A DNA stretch of 64,000 bases from Eleusine coracana subsp. coracana (Eukaryota > Streptophyta > Magnoliopsida > Poales > Poaceae), in the NCBI GenBank assembly GCA_032690845.1, contig CM064417.1, positions 11,810,501 to 11,874,500 on the forward strand. Reading direction: 5' to 3'. Made by a program: the position numbers and the translations under genes. Numbering within the stretch: the first letter of the stretch is position 1; each line of letters opens with the position of its first letter. Positions 23,734 through 35,409 of the stretch are shown one piece after another. Below the pieces are notes generated by a model, which did not search any database, was not told the origin of the DNA, and saw nothing but the letters and a program-made list of their open reading frames with translations.

Positions 23734-26209
23734 AATTGACCATACAATCAGCCGCGTTGTTGTTCTCTAGCTCTCCGACTCTAGGATCGTGGTGACAATT
23801 GCATTGCTGGTAGCCTCCAAGCCTGCTACTTGTGCACGCCTGCAATAAGCTCGATAATTCCTCTCTATTCATTACTTCATGGAAGACATGCATTTTAGCA
23901 GTTCTGTCGATCAAACAATGTTTTGCTTAGCCTCAAAGTTCACACCATGAAAGCTCTAGTCTACGGATGAACAAGGTTTCTGGCAAAGCTGCAGCTGCCG
24001 TGGCACTAGAAACTGAGGTAGAAGCAAAAACGGCAGCTAAGGATGCCATGTCACTGGTGTAAGCTTGCATTCTATTTATATGATAGCTCAATTTAGGCTT
24101 GCCATGTCACTGATGACCAGCAGATCGGACAGACTTGATTCTTCGCATATGATTGACCTTGGTATAAGAGAGAATGATCTATTAAAATGCCAAGTTCAAA
24201 TGGGTAAGAATCATTTCTACATTTAAACCTTTTTAGGTATAAATTTAAATGCATACATAGAGCTTTTAATTAATTTACAATAGAAAATGAAAGAATAAAC
24301 TTGATAATGTTAATTTAATTTGGCTATTAGCAGCCAACTTATATAACACCTACAAGTCATTTTGTACACCTGCATATATGAGTCTCAAAGCGCAGCTCTA
24401 TAAACACTATTTTATTTTGCAAAGTATATTTCAAAATTGAAACAGACAACTAAGAAGAATAGGAGATGTTGCAGCACTATTTTATTTTGTATACATTTCA
24501 AAACTAAAACATATTCCCCAATCTAATAATTTATATGACGTATGTTGAAAATGACATTCTTCTAAATTGATCTAAGAGAAAAGGAGATGTTGCAGCTCTG
24601 TTTTAAGGCCATTGAAATACAACTATGCTTGCTTAAAGAATTTATAGGTAGTTCTGTCAATAAGATAAAAACTTGTTATTTGTTTCATAAATCAAATTAA
24701 AATATAAACTGTATTTTGATGTTGTTTAACCATGTAAGATACCCAAGAAAAACAAATATACTGAAGATGGATTGATGAGGCAAAATCACTATATAGTAAG
24801 GATGTTGCTTACTACAAGATTTATTCATATAAGAGCATCTTTTAAGATGGCAAAAAACCTCTCTAAAATAAATTATTTAAATTAGTCCGAAACAACGCCT
24901 CCTAGATAGCAATAAAACCAATCCTTCTAAACTCATAGTTGTAGCTACAAACAGAGAAGTTTTGGCACCCGTCGCGCATCTCCCACCAATCTTCCAGGTC
25001 CATTTGAAAAAATCAACGAGACCTTGCCACATCCTTTGTTTTCACATCCCGTCATTAACTCACCATCAACTACAATTCATGTTATGACCCAATCACTTGC
25101 AACTGCAGGCGTTGCATCGCCTGAAACTGAAGGGACACCAAAGGCCTGCCTACGCCACCACGGACCAAGGGGCAGCCTTGATGGATCCAAGGCAGGTGGC
25201 AACACGATCTCTCTCACTACCATGATAACTGGGATGATTTCCTAGAGTGATACAAGTGTGGCAATCACGACAGTGTGGAGAAGCAACCACCAACACTAAA
25301 TTGATTCCACCGAATTCAAAATTTTTGTTAAGATCGAGAGTTGTTGGTGAAGGAGAGGAAATTAATCAACAGTTTTGATCCTAGTAAGAAGTCTTTTTAG
25401 AGGGAGAAGGGATTTCTTGACTTCTATTGCACACGACTGGCTCGCTACTAGCGCTGGCCAACTTACTAGTTTATGATTAAATTTATAATAACATATGTCT
25501 TGATTCATGCAAGCCCGATATTTTAGTATGTCCGCAACACATTTGTTTTTTTTTGTTTGCGGGTAAAAGACATTTGTAATGTACTTCTTCCATATTTTTT
25601 CCTGTTGACGTCGGAAAAGCGAAACCAACAGAACAGAAGAAATTTGGAGGCAGTACGTACGCCGTCTAATAATGGCTGCCGCAACTGACCGCTTGAGCCA
25701 CGCAGTATGGTATAGTACATCCAAAAGACTTGGAAAAGGTCCAGTGAAATGCTTTTTTTAGTCATCATGGCACGATAGGAAAGGGAGAGTACATACAAGT
25801 GCCGAAGTGCGTCCCAACCTCCCCCTTCATCCCGTACTGGCGGCGATGCCTCGCTCCGCCTGGGTCCGGTCCGGCCCGCCGCGCAGAGAGCGATGGCCAC
25901 GAGGAAACCGCCGCGCCGAGCTGCGCCCTCTGCTGGTCTCAGTCCTCACCAAGCCGTGCGGCGTCGCTGTCCGAAGTCCGAACGCCAGACAAGAATCAAG
26001 CCTAGAGAGGGAGTGGAAAAAGAGGTCGCGGCGGTGTGGATATGCTATGCCGGGGTCCAAGAGGTGCTGCCTCCCCTGGATACTTCGCCCCGCGTTCGCG
26101 CGCTCCTCCTCGTCCTCTGTTTCCCCCGCTCCATGGTGCGGGAGAAGAAAAGTAGCGCCGCACTGCGGTCCTACCCTACCGTACCCAATTCTTGACTAAT
26201 CTCTCATCG
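23734..26209. other. SPL1: Upstream region of SPL1, including probable 5' leader
   Basis: 23734-25790 is AT-rich and shows no gene. From about 25800 to 26200 the composition turns GC-rich and CpG-rich, with several short open frames. This block lies directly ahead of the proposed leader intron and is best read as the promoter-proximal and 5' UTR part of the SPL1 gene. No clear TATA box was chosen. Confidence 0.45.
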
Positions 26210-26498
26210 GTGAGTGGGTACTAGTCCGTGTGCCGAATCATTTTCCCGTCTTTCAGTTCGTTCCTTGTATTGGACAACCTCAATCGTCCTAGGCTCCTAG
26301 CGCAGGATAAGGTAGTTCTTGGTTTTTGCTCTTTCTATTTAAGATTCAAGATTGTTCCCCGCTTCCAAGGTAGATAGATACTTTGGTCGATGTTTATAAG
26401 TATGTGCCTGTTTAATTCTGTGTATTCGATGCAACTTGTAGGTTTGGATGTAGTTGAATTGTGCTGTGGGATCATTTGGATGTTTGTGCCAAGAACAG
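26210..26498 (+). other. SPL1: Possible 5' UTR intron of SPL1
   Basis: A good donor (CATCG|GTGAGT) and an acceptor (AAGAACAG|GAGG) after a T-rich stretch frame a 289-bp interval 44 bp before the ATG. Leader introns are frequent in plant genes of this size. Only a transcript would prove it. Confidence 0.4.
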
Positions 26499-26542
26499 GA
26501 GGAACGCCCCTCCGAGAGCAAAGAAAGAAGAAGGTAGAATAA

Positions 26543-29500
26543 ATGGATGCTGGATTTCTGTGGAAAGAGAACGGCCACGGAACTGATGCGGCAAGGATGT
26601 CCGGCGGGGACCAGAACAAGAGCCTGGAGTGGAACATGAATGACTGGAGATGGGACACCCACATGTTCCTGGCCACACCATCGAGTGCTGCGCCTTTGGA
26701 GCGTGGCGGCAGGGACCATATCCGATCTCAGGGGGAGATTGATTTTGGTGTGGTTGACAAGAGGAGGAGAGTCTCACCGGAGGACGACAGTGAAGAGTGC
26801 AGCAATGCGGCCGGCACTAACGGGGAGAATTGTAGTGTTGTTGTTCAGCGAGGTGGTAGCAGCGAGGAGAATAGGCCTACGAAAGGTGCCAGCTCTAGCA
26901 CTCCCCCGTCTTGCCAGGTTGATGCTTGCCAGGCGGATCTCAGTTGTGCCAAGGACTACCATAAGCGGCACAAGGTGTGTGAAGCACATACCAGGTCGAG
27001 CATGGTTCACATCAAGCGTGTTGAGCATCGGTTCTGTCAACAGTGCAGCAGGTTAGCCAGAAATTTCTTTCTGATATCACTACTGCTGTTCTTGTACCAT
27101 GTGAAAAGCTGGACTCCGTAATTTATGCGTGCTGTAATCCAGTTTATGCTAATCAATTACTTTGGGAAATGCAACTGAACTGAGTAGTGTTATGCCCCTG
27201 ACGGCGATCATGTACATGAGATATGCTGAACTAAGTACTTCTGTGCCCCAGATGGAATTCTAGTTTATGATGATTGCCTTTAAAATGCCAAACACGGTAG
27301 TTATATGCCTCTAACATCATACTAGCTGGTAGAGCCTTTAAAGTGCCTTTATATCTGTCCCATGGCCACAGTTTCATTCTATGACTTTCTGGATTATATT
27401 AATTTTCTCTTGAGCTAATATTGGGCTAGACCTTTTGCCCTGCAAATGAAATAAGTTTTTAATTGTTCGAATTTTGAATGTTAGTTAAAGTGATGGCTTG
27501 AATAAATAAATGGAAATTGGGGAAGGTTGTCCATGATCATTGCTATACCTCGTATAAAAGCTCTTGATGTGTATCACAGTTCTCACCTCTTTTCACCAGA
27601 ATCAAGAACACATAGATAAAGCAGTGACATGGCTGGGGATATGACTGTAAATTAAAAAAAAAAAACCAAATTCACCTTGTTCAATAGAATGAGGCTTGCC
27701 ATTGATATATCATTATCTAGTAAGTGTATGCTGAATTCAAGATCTATGTAAAACAAAAAAAAAATCACAAGAAAAGTTAGAATTCAAATTTTTCATATGA
27801 TGGATTATATTTCCATTTCTTTTCATTCTCTCATGACCTGAAGAAAATGAAATAGTTTCTATGCTATATTAGGTTCCACCTTCTTCAAGAATTTGATGAA
27901 GGGAAGAAGAGCTGCCGCTCACGTCTAGCACAACATAATAGAAGGAGGAGGAAAGTTCGGCCAGAGGCAGCTGTAGATGGGAATTCCATGATTCAAAATC
28001 AGTCCTTAAGCAGCGTCCTATTCCTTCTGCTGAAGCAACTTTCTGGGGTAGAGTGTAAGTTTCTGCTTTCTAGAATTCAATTAAAAGTTTTAGCTGCACT
28101 TGTATTTCAATCCCTGTGCCGTGCTAACTGTGTTCGTGTTGATACAGCTGGTAGCTCATCTGAAGGAGTCAACCATCCTAATCATCTGGTTAACCTTTTA
28201 AAGAATCTTGCTTCAATTGCCAGCACACAGGCATATCAAGATATGCTAAAGAATGCAAATTCATCAAATGCTGGTAACTACAATGCAAATGGTTTTACTG
28301 TGCATGGGCAAACTATACAACCTATTCATGTTGGCACCGAATTGTCACCTGGTAAAACAATTTATTGTTTACCTAATGCTGTTGTTAAAGATAAAAAATT
28401 ACAAATCTTTGATAGGAAATGATGTGTGCATAACTTGTGTTGCCAGAAGAGCCTTCAGCGAAAAGGCGAGTACAGGACTTTGATTTGAATGATGCTTACA
28501 TCGAAGGTGTTGAGGTATAATATTTAGGTTCATTAATTTTAACTGTAGTCCTACTGCTTATTAGGACTTAGCCTAATTTCTCTGACGCATATAACATATC
28601 CAGTGCCGAACAGATAAAATTGTGTTCAAGCTCTTTGGAAAAGAGCCGAAGGATTTTCCTGTAAATCTACGGGCGCAGGTCATTTACCCTGCTGCTAATT
28701 GGAATCATGCGTTTGTTATTAACCTTACCTAGGAGAAGATAATACTAATGCATATTCTTTTAATATTTACAGATCCTAAACTGGTTGTCTCATTGCCCAA
28801 GTGAAATGGAGAGCTATATTAGGCCTGGATGTGTTATTCTAACTGTTTACCTTCGCCTTCCTAATTGGATGTGGGACGAGGTAGTGATGCCCTAATAGAG
28901 CTTCAGATATGAGTATATGACATCTAAAATGTATTCCTGGATAAGAAAGTAAACTGCCTACTTGCTCTATTTTATCATTTTTTTCTCTCTTTCTAAAGCT
29001 TGATGACGATCCAGCTCCTTGGATGGAAAAGCTTGTTAGTATGTCCAATGATGGCTTTTGGAGAACAGGATGGGTGTATGCTAGAGTGCAGAACTGGCTG
29101 ACTTTGAGTTGCAATGGTCTGTTCACCTTACATGGAGTAATTATTTTTTTTCCCTTAATCCTTATATATTCTGTTCATATACTTGAGGACCACCTTCACT
29201 TTTACTGCTTCCTTTTTCCTTAGGTAGTCTTGTGTTAGCATCTCCATGGCAACCAGCATGGCAACCAGTAATTGGTGACAAGCGTCAGAGACTATGTGTA
29301 ACCCCTGTTGCAGTTGCTTGTTCTTCGACAGCAAATTTTATGGTGAAAGGTTTCAATATAGTTCAGCCAACAACAAAGTGCGTATGTTTCAGCACAACGG
29401 TCGACACTGACGTAAATTTGATTTTACTAATAGCATTGATATCCATTTCAGATTACTTTGTATATTTGGGGAGAAACATTTAATACAAGCAGAAACACAA

Positions 29501-31129
29501 ATTCTAGTTGAAGATACAGCAATGCAGCAAGGCCCTCAGTGCCTGGCCTTCTCTTGTTCCTTTCCTAGTACAAGTGGACGAGGACTCATAGAGGTCCATG
29601 CTTCGAGTACCTTTTTTTCAATATATGTTCTTTTACTTTTATATTAAATATATTTTTACTTTTTCAGATTGAAGATTATGATCAAAGTAGCCTTTCTGTT
29701 CCCTTTGTTGTCGCGGAAGAAGATGTATGTTCAGAGATTCGAATGTTGGAGCATGAATTAAATTTGATTTCAGTTGGTGAAACTTTGGAAGAAATAGATC
29801 ATCTGATGGCTGGTCACGATCAGGCTTTACATTTTCTACAAGAAATCGGATGGCTTCTTCAAAGGACCCACGTGCAAGCTATGTCTGATCAGGCACAATG
29901 TTCTAGAGTGGGTTTTTCGGTTGGAAGATTTAGATGGCTGCTGTCCTTTGCAGTTGATCATGAATGGTGTGCTGTTGTAAGGAAACTTCTGGACATCATG
30001 TTCGAGGGCAATATTGATCTGGATTTCCCCTCACCAGTTGAATTTGCACAAAAGTTAAATTTGCTATTTGCGGCTGTCAACAAACGCTCAAAGCCTTTGG
30101 TTGAATGTCTATTAAGATACACAACAGCTCCTGTGGACAGTCGATCCACCTCTCCAGTTCAGTTCTTGTTTACTCCTGAGGTGACTGGTTCCTCGAGTAT
30201 TACACCTCTTCATGCCGCAGCCACAATCAGTGATGCTGCTGGTGTTTTAGATGCTTTAACTGATGATCCGCTGCAGGTATGTACTCTAAATTCTCATATT
30301 CAACTGTACATTGACTAAACAAAGTTGCTTCTTGCTGTTGCCTATCCTTCCTCAAGAAAACCTTCACTGTCACATTGAAAGCAGCTTAAGATTCTGATAC
30401 TCAGTAGTCTTTTGGGAGGAAAAAACTGAGTCCATCAATTAGTGTGAAAACAAAGTCCGTGCACTAAACATTACCATTTGATATTCATTTTTACATCTCA
30501 TGTGAAACAAAACGAAAGGAATTTTGATAAACATCAGTCTTTATGGTTGATTGATTCTTTAGAAATCTTTTAGAGGTATATCTTACCGCATTAGAGTTCT
30601 ATATAAGGTAGAGAATCTGTTGCAAATGCTGAAACAATTCTTACTGTTTGGCTTCTATCTGCTGAAAATTTCACAGATGGGAATTAATGTATGGAAGAAT
30701 GCTCGTGATGCTACTGGCTTCACTCCTGAGGATTATGCTCGGAAGAGAGGCTTCATATCCTACATTCAAATGGTACAGGAGAAGATTGACCAGAGGATAC
30801 CAAAAGCACATCTCTCTGTTGCCATTGCCGGCAGACCATGCACCATTGATATTGTTGGGAAGCACACTAGTCGATTGAATTCTACTGATAAAATCACATT
30901 TGATGTGGAAAAATGCAGCATCAAGCAACCATTGAGCTGCAATCAATGTGTCCAGCAGCTCAGATATCGCCCTCAGACAAGCAGATTTTTGTCAAATAGG
31001 CCTGCAGTCCTTTCGTTGGTTGCCATCGCTGCTGTTTGTGTTTGTGTAGGATTGCTCATGAAGAGCCCGCCATATGTTGGTTGCATGAGGCCTTTCCTCT
31101 GGGAGCACATCAAGTGGGGGCCCACGTGA
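26543..31129 (+). CDS. SPL1: SBP-box transcription factor, SPL1-like, 11 exons
   Basis: Conceptual exons are 26543-27051, 27873-28054, 28148-28351, 28447-28514, 28604-28678, 28773-28880, 28999-29116, 29224-29377, 29452-29593, 29668-30276 and 30677-31129. All introns are GT-AG, phases agree, and the product is 873 aa. Residues 124-197 form the SBP DNA-binding domain with both zinc sites complete (C124, C129, C146, H149; C165, C168, H172, C184). Intron 1 splits it just before F171, as in the family, and a basic nuclear signal ends it. Then follow an acidic DFDLND motif, an IRPGC-containing conserved region, ankyrin-like segments (TPLHAAA, GFTPEDYA) and a hydrophobic C-terminal segment (about 832-851). 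This architecture and length fit the long SPL1/SPL12 clade, which binds GTAC-core sites in the nucleus. No miR156 site was seen, as expected for this clade. It faces the SAMS gene tail to tail. Confidence 0.92.
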
Positions 31130-31757
31130 TAGACTGCAGGAGCAACTACAAAGCCAATTTGATTATGTAGTGCTTGGTGCTAAGAGCGGATCTAGATGTT
31201 TGTAATGCACATATTCTAAATTGTGATATGTTTTATTGTACATCTTTGGAATGCTTAACGTTTCTAGCTCTAAATGCCAAAATGTACTTGTTTTTTATTA
31301 AGAGGAAAATGGTTGTACGGGTTTATTTGTTGAGGTTATGCTCAATAGGAGCAACAAGGGTTTCTCCGCCGATTGAAGTAAAAGAGAGTAATATAGGCCT
31401 ATCGTACCGTTGAGGTTATGCTCAATAGGATCATGCTGAAATTTATGCTATGATGTTCTGAATACTATGATAGCTCGAGATGAATAAGCTTTAGTTTTGT
31501 AGCTAATTATCAGTTTTCAGAAGATTCTTTGTTCACATTATATTTTGATATGTTTCACGGTAAGATTAGGTTGAGCAGAATGTTATTTAGGTAACCAAGT
31601 TTTCACCTGTTCCGTATTTTTTTTCCCAGTGAAGCTATCTTTCTGAGATTGTAAGTGAACCAAACAAACATGGCGTGGATCTTTGTAGGAACGTAATTGC
31701 TCCAGATGATTACTACCCTAGCTTACCAACCCCTATTTTGCAATCAGAATTACCAGT
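31130..31757 (+). other. SPL1: Probable 3' UTR and flank of SPL1
   Basis: The stop codon is followed by AT-rich sequence with no frame of interest. A phrase 'gaggttatgctcaatagga' occurs twice (near 31332 and 31410). The polyadenylation site was not fixed. Confidence 0.4.
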
Positions 31758-31906
31758 GCCCCATGCAAAGGAGACGTTGCAATCAAAAGTCACCTGTTCT
31801 CAAAATTATAACAAACTGTATGCTTGTCCCGATGTTCCCCATGCCAACAAGACGTTGCAGTCAAAAGTCGCCCGTTTTCTCAAAACGAACAGACTGCATG
31901 CTTGTC
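31758..31906. repeat. Two-copy tandem duplication, 79-bp period
   Basis: Copy one (31758-31827) and copy two (31837-31906) share 'gacgttgca', 'tcaaaagtc' and 'gcttgtc' in order, with scattered differences. It lies in the convergent intergenic space between SPL1 and SAMS. There is no sign of coding. Confidence 0.75.
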
Positions 31907-32241
31907 TTGGAGAAGGTACAAAAATTCACTGAAAATACATCATGCAGCACCCAGTTGCTCCCTAGATGAGACATCACTCAAAAAGTAAGAAGTTTCAATT
32001 CTTTGGTAGTTTCTATCTTTAGCTCCACATTACGGGAGCAGCAAAAGAGAACAGCACATCCCCAACATAAGGTACCTTAAGGGAGAAACAGTACGTACGC
32101 ATAAGATCTCACATACACTTGTCACGAGCAGTGTGTGAAGGAAGTGAAAGATATCATTTAGCCCTGGGATTGGTATCAGGGATAACTTCACAACTTGAAG
32201 TTAAAAAAGGCATAAAAGTGGAGCTGGCTGCAAGTCTTTGA

Positions 32242-33432
32242 TCAGGCAGAAGGCTTCTCCCAATTGAGGGGCTTGACCACCTCCCAGGTGAAGTCCGGAT
32301 CATCTCTACCAAAGTGACCGTATGCCGCTGTCTTGAGGTAGCGACCACTCCCGCCTCGCTTTAGGTCAAGGTTGATGATGATCATCCCCGGCCTGAAGTC
32401 AAAGTTCTCCAGCACGATCTTCAGGATATCCTGATCGGGGATCTTGCCTGTGCCATATGTGTCGACAAACACAGAGAGCGGTTCAGGCAGACCAATGGCA
32501 TATGATACTTGGACAATGCAGCGGCAGGCAAGGCCATTGGCTACGATGCTCTTTGCTGCCTGCCTTGCAACATAGGCTCCACTGCGGTCGACCTTGGTTG
32601 GATCCTTGCCGGAGAAAGCACCACCACCATGAGCACCCCAGCCTCCATATGTGTCAATAATGATCTTCCTGCCAGTGAGACCTGCATCACCATGTGGTCC
32701 ACCGATGACAAAGCGGCCAGAAGGATTGAGGTGGAAAATTGTCTTCTCGTCGAGGTACTGCTCTGGAATGACAGGTTTAATGACGTGCTCCTTCAAATCA
32801 GCAGCAATTTCATCATTGGTCACAGTCTCGTCATGCTGGGTAGAAATGAGTACAGTATGGACACGAATTGGAACCATGGCTCCATTGTCGTTGTGGTACT
32901 CTACAGTCACCTGGGTCTTCCCATCAGGCCTCAGCCATGGGCAGGTCCCATTCTTGCGGACCTCGGTGAGGCGAGCACCAAGCTTGGTAGCAAGTACATG
33001 GCTGAGGGGCATCATTTCAGGGGTCTCATCAGTTGCATATCCGAACATATGCCCCTGATCGCCAGCACCAATCTCCTCAGGACGCTTGGTGAAGTTGCCA
33101 TGGACACCCTGCGCTATATCTGGAGACTGCTGCTCAATGTTGACTAGGACGTTGCAGTGATCAGCATCAAGCCCCACATCATTGGACACAAAACCGATAC
33201 CACGGCAAGTATCCCTGACAATCTTCTCATAGTCAACATTAGCTTTGGTAGTGATCTCACCAAAGACCATGACCATGTTGGTTTTACTGCAGGTCTCACA
33301 AGCAACCTTGCTATCCGGATCTTCAGCAAGGCATGCATCAAGAATTGCATCAGATATCTGGTCACAGAGCTTATCAGGGTGTCCCTCATTGACGGACTCA
33401 GAAGTGAAAAGGAATGTGTCAAGTTCAGCCAT
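32242..33432 (-). CDS. SAMS: S-adenosylmethionine synthetase (methionine adenosyltransferase)
   Basis: The protein is 396 aa, the usual length of plant SAMS, encoded in one exon. It makes S-adenosylmethionine from methionine and ATP in the cytosol, feeding methylation, ethylene and polyamine synthesis. Both family signatures are present: GAGDQGHMFGYATDE (122-136) and GGGAFSGKDPTKVDRS (269-284), as is the N-terminal SVNEGHPDK ATP-binding segment (13-21). The start at MAELDTF was chosen because it aligns with plant SAMS. The frame stays open upstream to 33543, but a splice acceptor (ATGCAG|GTCC) lies only 12 bp before the ATG, so the upstream part is intron. One oddity is residue 303, Cys (LACRC) where plant SAMS normally has Arg (LARRC). 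It is convergent with SPL1. Confidence 0.96.
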   Translation of the reverse strand: MAELDTFLFTSESVNEGHPDKLCDQISDAILDACLAEDPDSKVACETCSKTNMVMVFGEITTKANVDYEKIVRDTCRGIGFVSNDVGLDADHCNVLVNIEQQSPDIAQGVHGNFTKRPEEIGAGDQGHMFGYATDETPEMMPLSHVLATKLGARLTEVRKNGTCPWLRPDGKTQVTVEYHNDNGAMVPIRVHTVLISTQHDETVTNDEIAADLKEHVIKPVIPEQYLDEKTIFHLNPSGRFVIGGPHGDAGLTGRKIIIDTYGGWGAHGGGAFSGKDPTKVDRSGAYVARQAAKSIVANGLACRCIVQVSYAIGLPEPLSVFVDTYGTGKIPDQDILKIVLENFDFRPGMIIINLDLKRGGSGRYLKTAAYGHFGRDDPDFTWEVVKPLNWEKPSA

Positions 33433-33444
33433 CTCCTTGGACCT

Positions 33445-34751
33445 GCATAATATACATGTATACCTCAGTTTAGAACAAATATGGTTAGCCCAGAATGCAT
33501 CAAGTCTTGCCTGATCTAAATGAACATATTTGACAATTGGCATACATAAAAATTACATTCAAATAAAACTAATGCAGACTTAAAGATGCAAAAAGCAATA
33601 ATTCAAAAGCATTCTTTTCCTTTCCTCTCTGACTACTAGCTACACGAGCACCTTAAAATCTAAAATCCAATATGAGCTGATCTGATGAAACACAGTCATC
33701 ACTAACTTTCTGAACAAACTTTGGTCATCTTTTGCGAGTTTTGAATCAAATTTAATCATTTATCAGGTGAATACTCAGACTATGCTCATCCAGTCAAACC
33801 AAGTGTAAAACTAAACAATTCTGATGAAGAAGCATCCTTTTATTTTTATTTTTCATATTACTTTATTCAAACAAGACAACAATTTATACATGCTACACAA
33901 TTGCAGAAAAATGTTTACTTTCTTAAATTCCCCAAGAAAGGCACCACACAATGATTTGTTCATCAATAAAACTATTTACTATTGTGACTAAGGGGTATAG
34001 GCGTACAAGAAGTACTACCTGAACCAACCTAAGGAGACGACCCTAAACCTAATCATACATTGCGTTCCAGTCTACTACTCTACTCTGCCCCCAGTAGCAC
34101 AGTAACATTATGGTCAGTGGAGGAAAGATCTCGCATCGTAGAATACTAGAATCACCTACTCCGCTACTTGCCAGATTTTCCCTTTCGAGGGGGCTCACCA
34201 GCTTTGTTCTCAAACTGAACAAGATCACAATTCCCCAGGACTAGAAGATCGAATCCGTTTTTATTCAACACAGTTCACGGTGTCCAGTTGCATTGTCATC
34301 AAGCTGCTCCTCCGAGTTCGCTGCGGTTTCAATGAGCAGCACAGGAGCATGAAACTGGCACTTTCTAGGCACGATAATCAGATTCCGACCATGAAGGAAT
34401 TAATTCTAGTCTGGTAGTAATAACAGATTAACAACAGTCGCAAGAACAAGCGCCTGGCCGCCTGCAGATGCGGGTCTCCAATAAGAAAGGACTAAAACCT
34501 CCCGCTAGTATTCTACTTGTTTGTTCAACGCTGTACAAACAAGTAGGGAATTGAACCGAAAAAAAAAAAAGGCTAAACCCGCGCCCGAGAAAGAAATCAA
34601 GAAGTGGCCGAATCCGTCAACGGCCACACGACGCGAATGATCCGTAAAGAAAGAAAGAACAAAAGTCAATCGCGTAGCAAGGGCATCGATCCGATGAAAC
34701 GAGCATAGAGTTGCAGTCTAATTAGCAAAAAACAGAAGCGGCAGAAGGGGC
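33445..34751 (-). other. SAMS: 5' UTR intron of SAMS (predicted)
   Basis: Plant SAMS genes usually keep their only intron in the leader. The acceptor is at 33445-33446. A likely donor is the minus-strand CAGTGAG|GTGCCC at about 34751, right after a GC-rich leader made of GCCGCCG-type repeats (about 34756-34800). The 1.3-kb interval has no credible gene. The exact donor needs a transcript. Confidence 0.6.
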
Positions 34752-34880
34752 ACCTCACTGTAGCTTGCGGCGGCGTCGGTGGCGGCGGCGACGCGAGCGC
34801 GTGTAGACAGTAACGGGAGGATTCCTCTCGAAACGGCAAAGGCGTAATAGTAGATCTGAAACAGGGCCGTGCTTAGAGCT
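34752..34880 (-). promoter_or_regulatory. SAMS: First leader exon and core promoter of SAMS
   Basis: The GC-rich 34752-34800 is the probable first untranslated exon. Upstream on the minus strand comes 'agatctactattacgcc', a weak TATA-like region near 34840-34855. No canonical TATAAA box was found. Only about 80 bp separate the leader from a mobile-element-like repeat. Confidence 0.45.
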
Positions 34881-35400
34881 GTCCAAACGACTTGGGCCTA
34901 GTGAGCTGGTCCGAGCATGACACGAGCCCGACATAGTCCACACCTGTGTGTCATGTTTGGGCCGAGTGGTCGGCCCGCCGGACAGCACGGCCCGGCATGA
35001 TTAGCAGGCCAGCCCACTAAAGTCTTATAAGGTTACATCAGACACGACCTATTTAAGTATACTATTACTTCAATTTTGATACAACAAGGCATTGTAGGCT
35101 GGTGGAAAGATTTCTTCTTTCTTAAGATTATAGGTTCAAATTCTCAATACAACATCATATTTGTGATATTTTATCCATTTCAATTCTAAATAGACCGTCA
35201 ATTTAATTTGGTCCGTCGGACTTAGTGGACCGGCTTGGCACAAATTTGTAATTTAGGGTCGTACCATGGGCCGGCAGCTGAGCCCTAAGACTGTCTCGGC
35301 ACGGCCGAAATGGTTCATGGGTTGTGCCGGTCCTATATTAAACGTACCAGGCCTTTTAAGGTCCGGGCTGTGCTGGGCCGGGCCGCACGTTTTGGACAGG
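34881..35400. mobile_element. TIR-bearing non-autonomous repeat beside the SAMS promoter
   Basis: The left end reads CTGTCCAAACGACTTGGGCC. The right end, on the other strand, reads CTGTCCAAAACGTGCGGCCC. Both interiors are rich in GGCCCGGC and GGCACGG words in opposite orientation, as in grass hAT-like short elements with 'gctgtccaaacgggcc' ends. No matching target duplication was found, so borders may be off by a few bases. It has no coding capacity. Confidence 0.55.
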
Positions 35401-35409
35401 ACTAGCCGT

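Noticed and set aside
25799..26199. GC-rich open frames ahead of SPL1
   Set aside because: No domain or homology is recognisable, and the position fits a GC-rich leader.
27052..27121. Read-through of SPL1 exon 1 to a 192-residue product
   Set aside because: The extra residues come from intron 1; splicing to 27873 completes the second zinc site of the SBP domain.
26543..31129. miR156 target site in SPL1
   Set aside because: No stretch in the exons resembles the usual site; long SPL1-type genes normally lack it.
33433..33543. Upstream extension of the SAMS reading frame (37 extra codons)
   Set aside because: Plant SAMS proteins start at the MAELDTF-type Met, and a splice acceptor just upstream places the extension in an intron.
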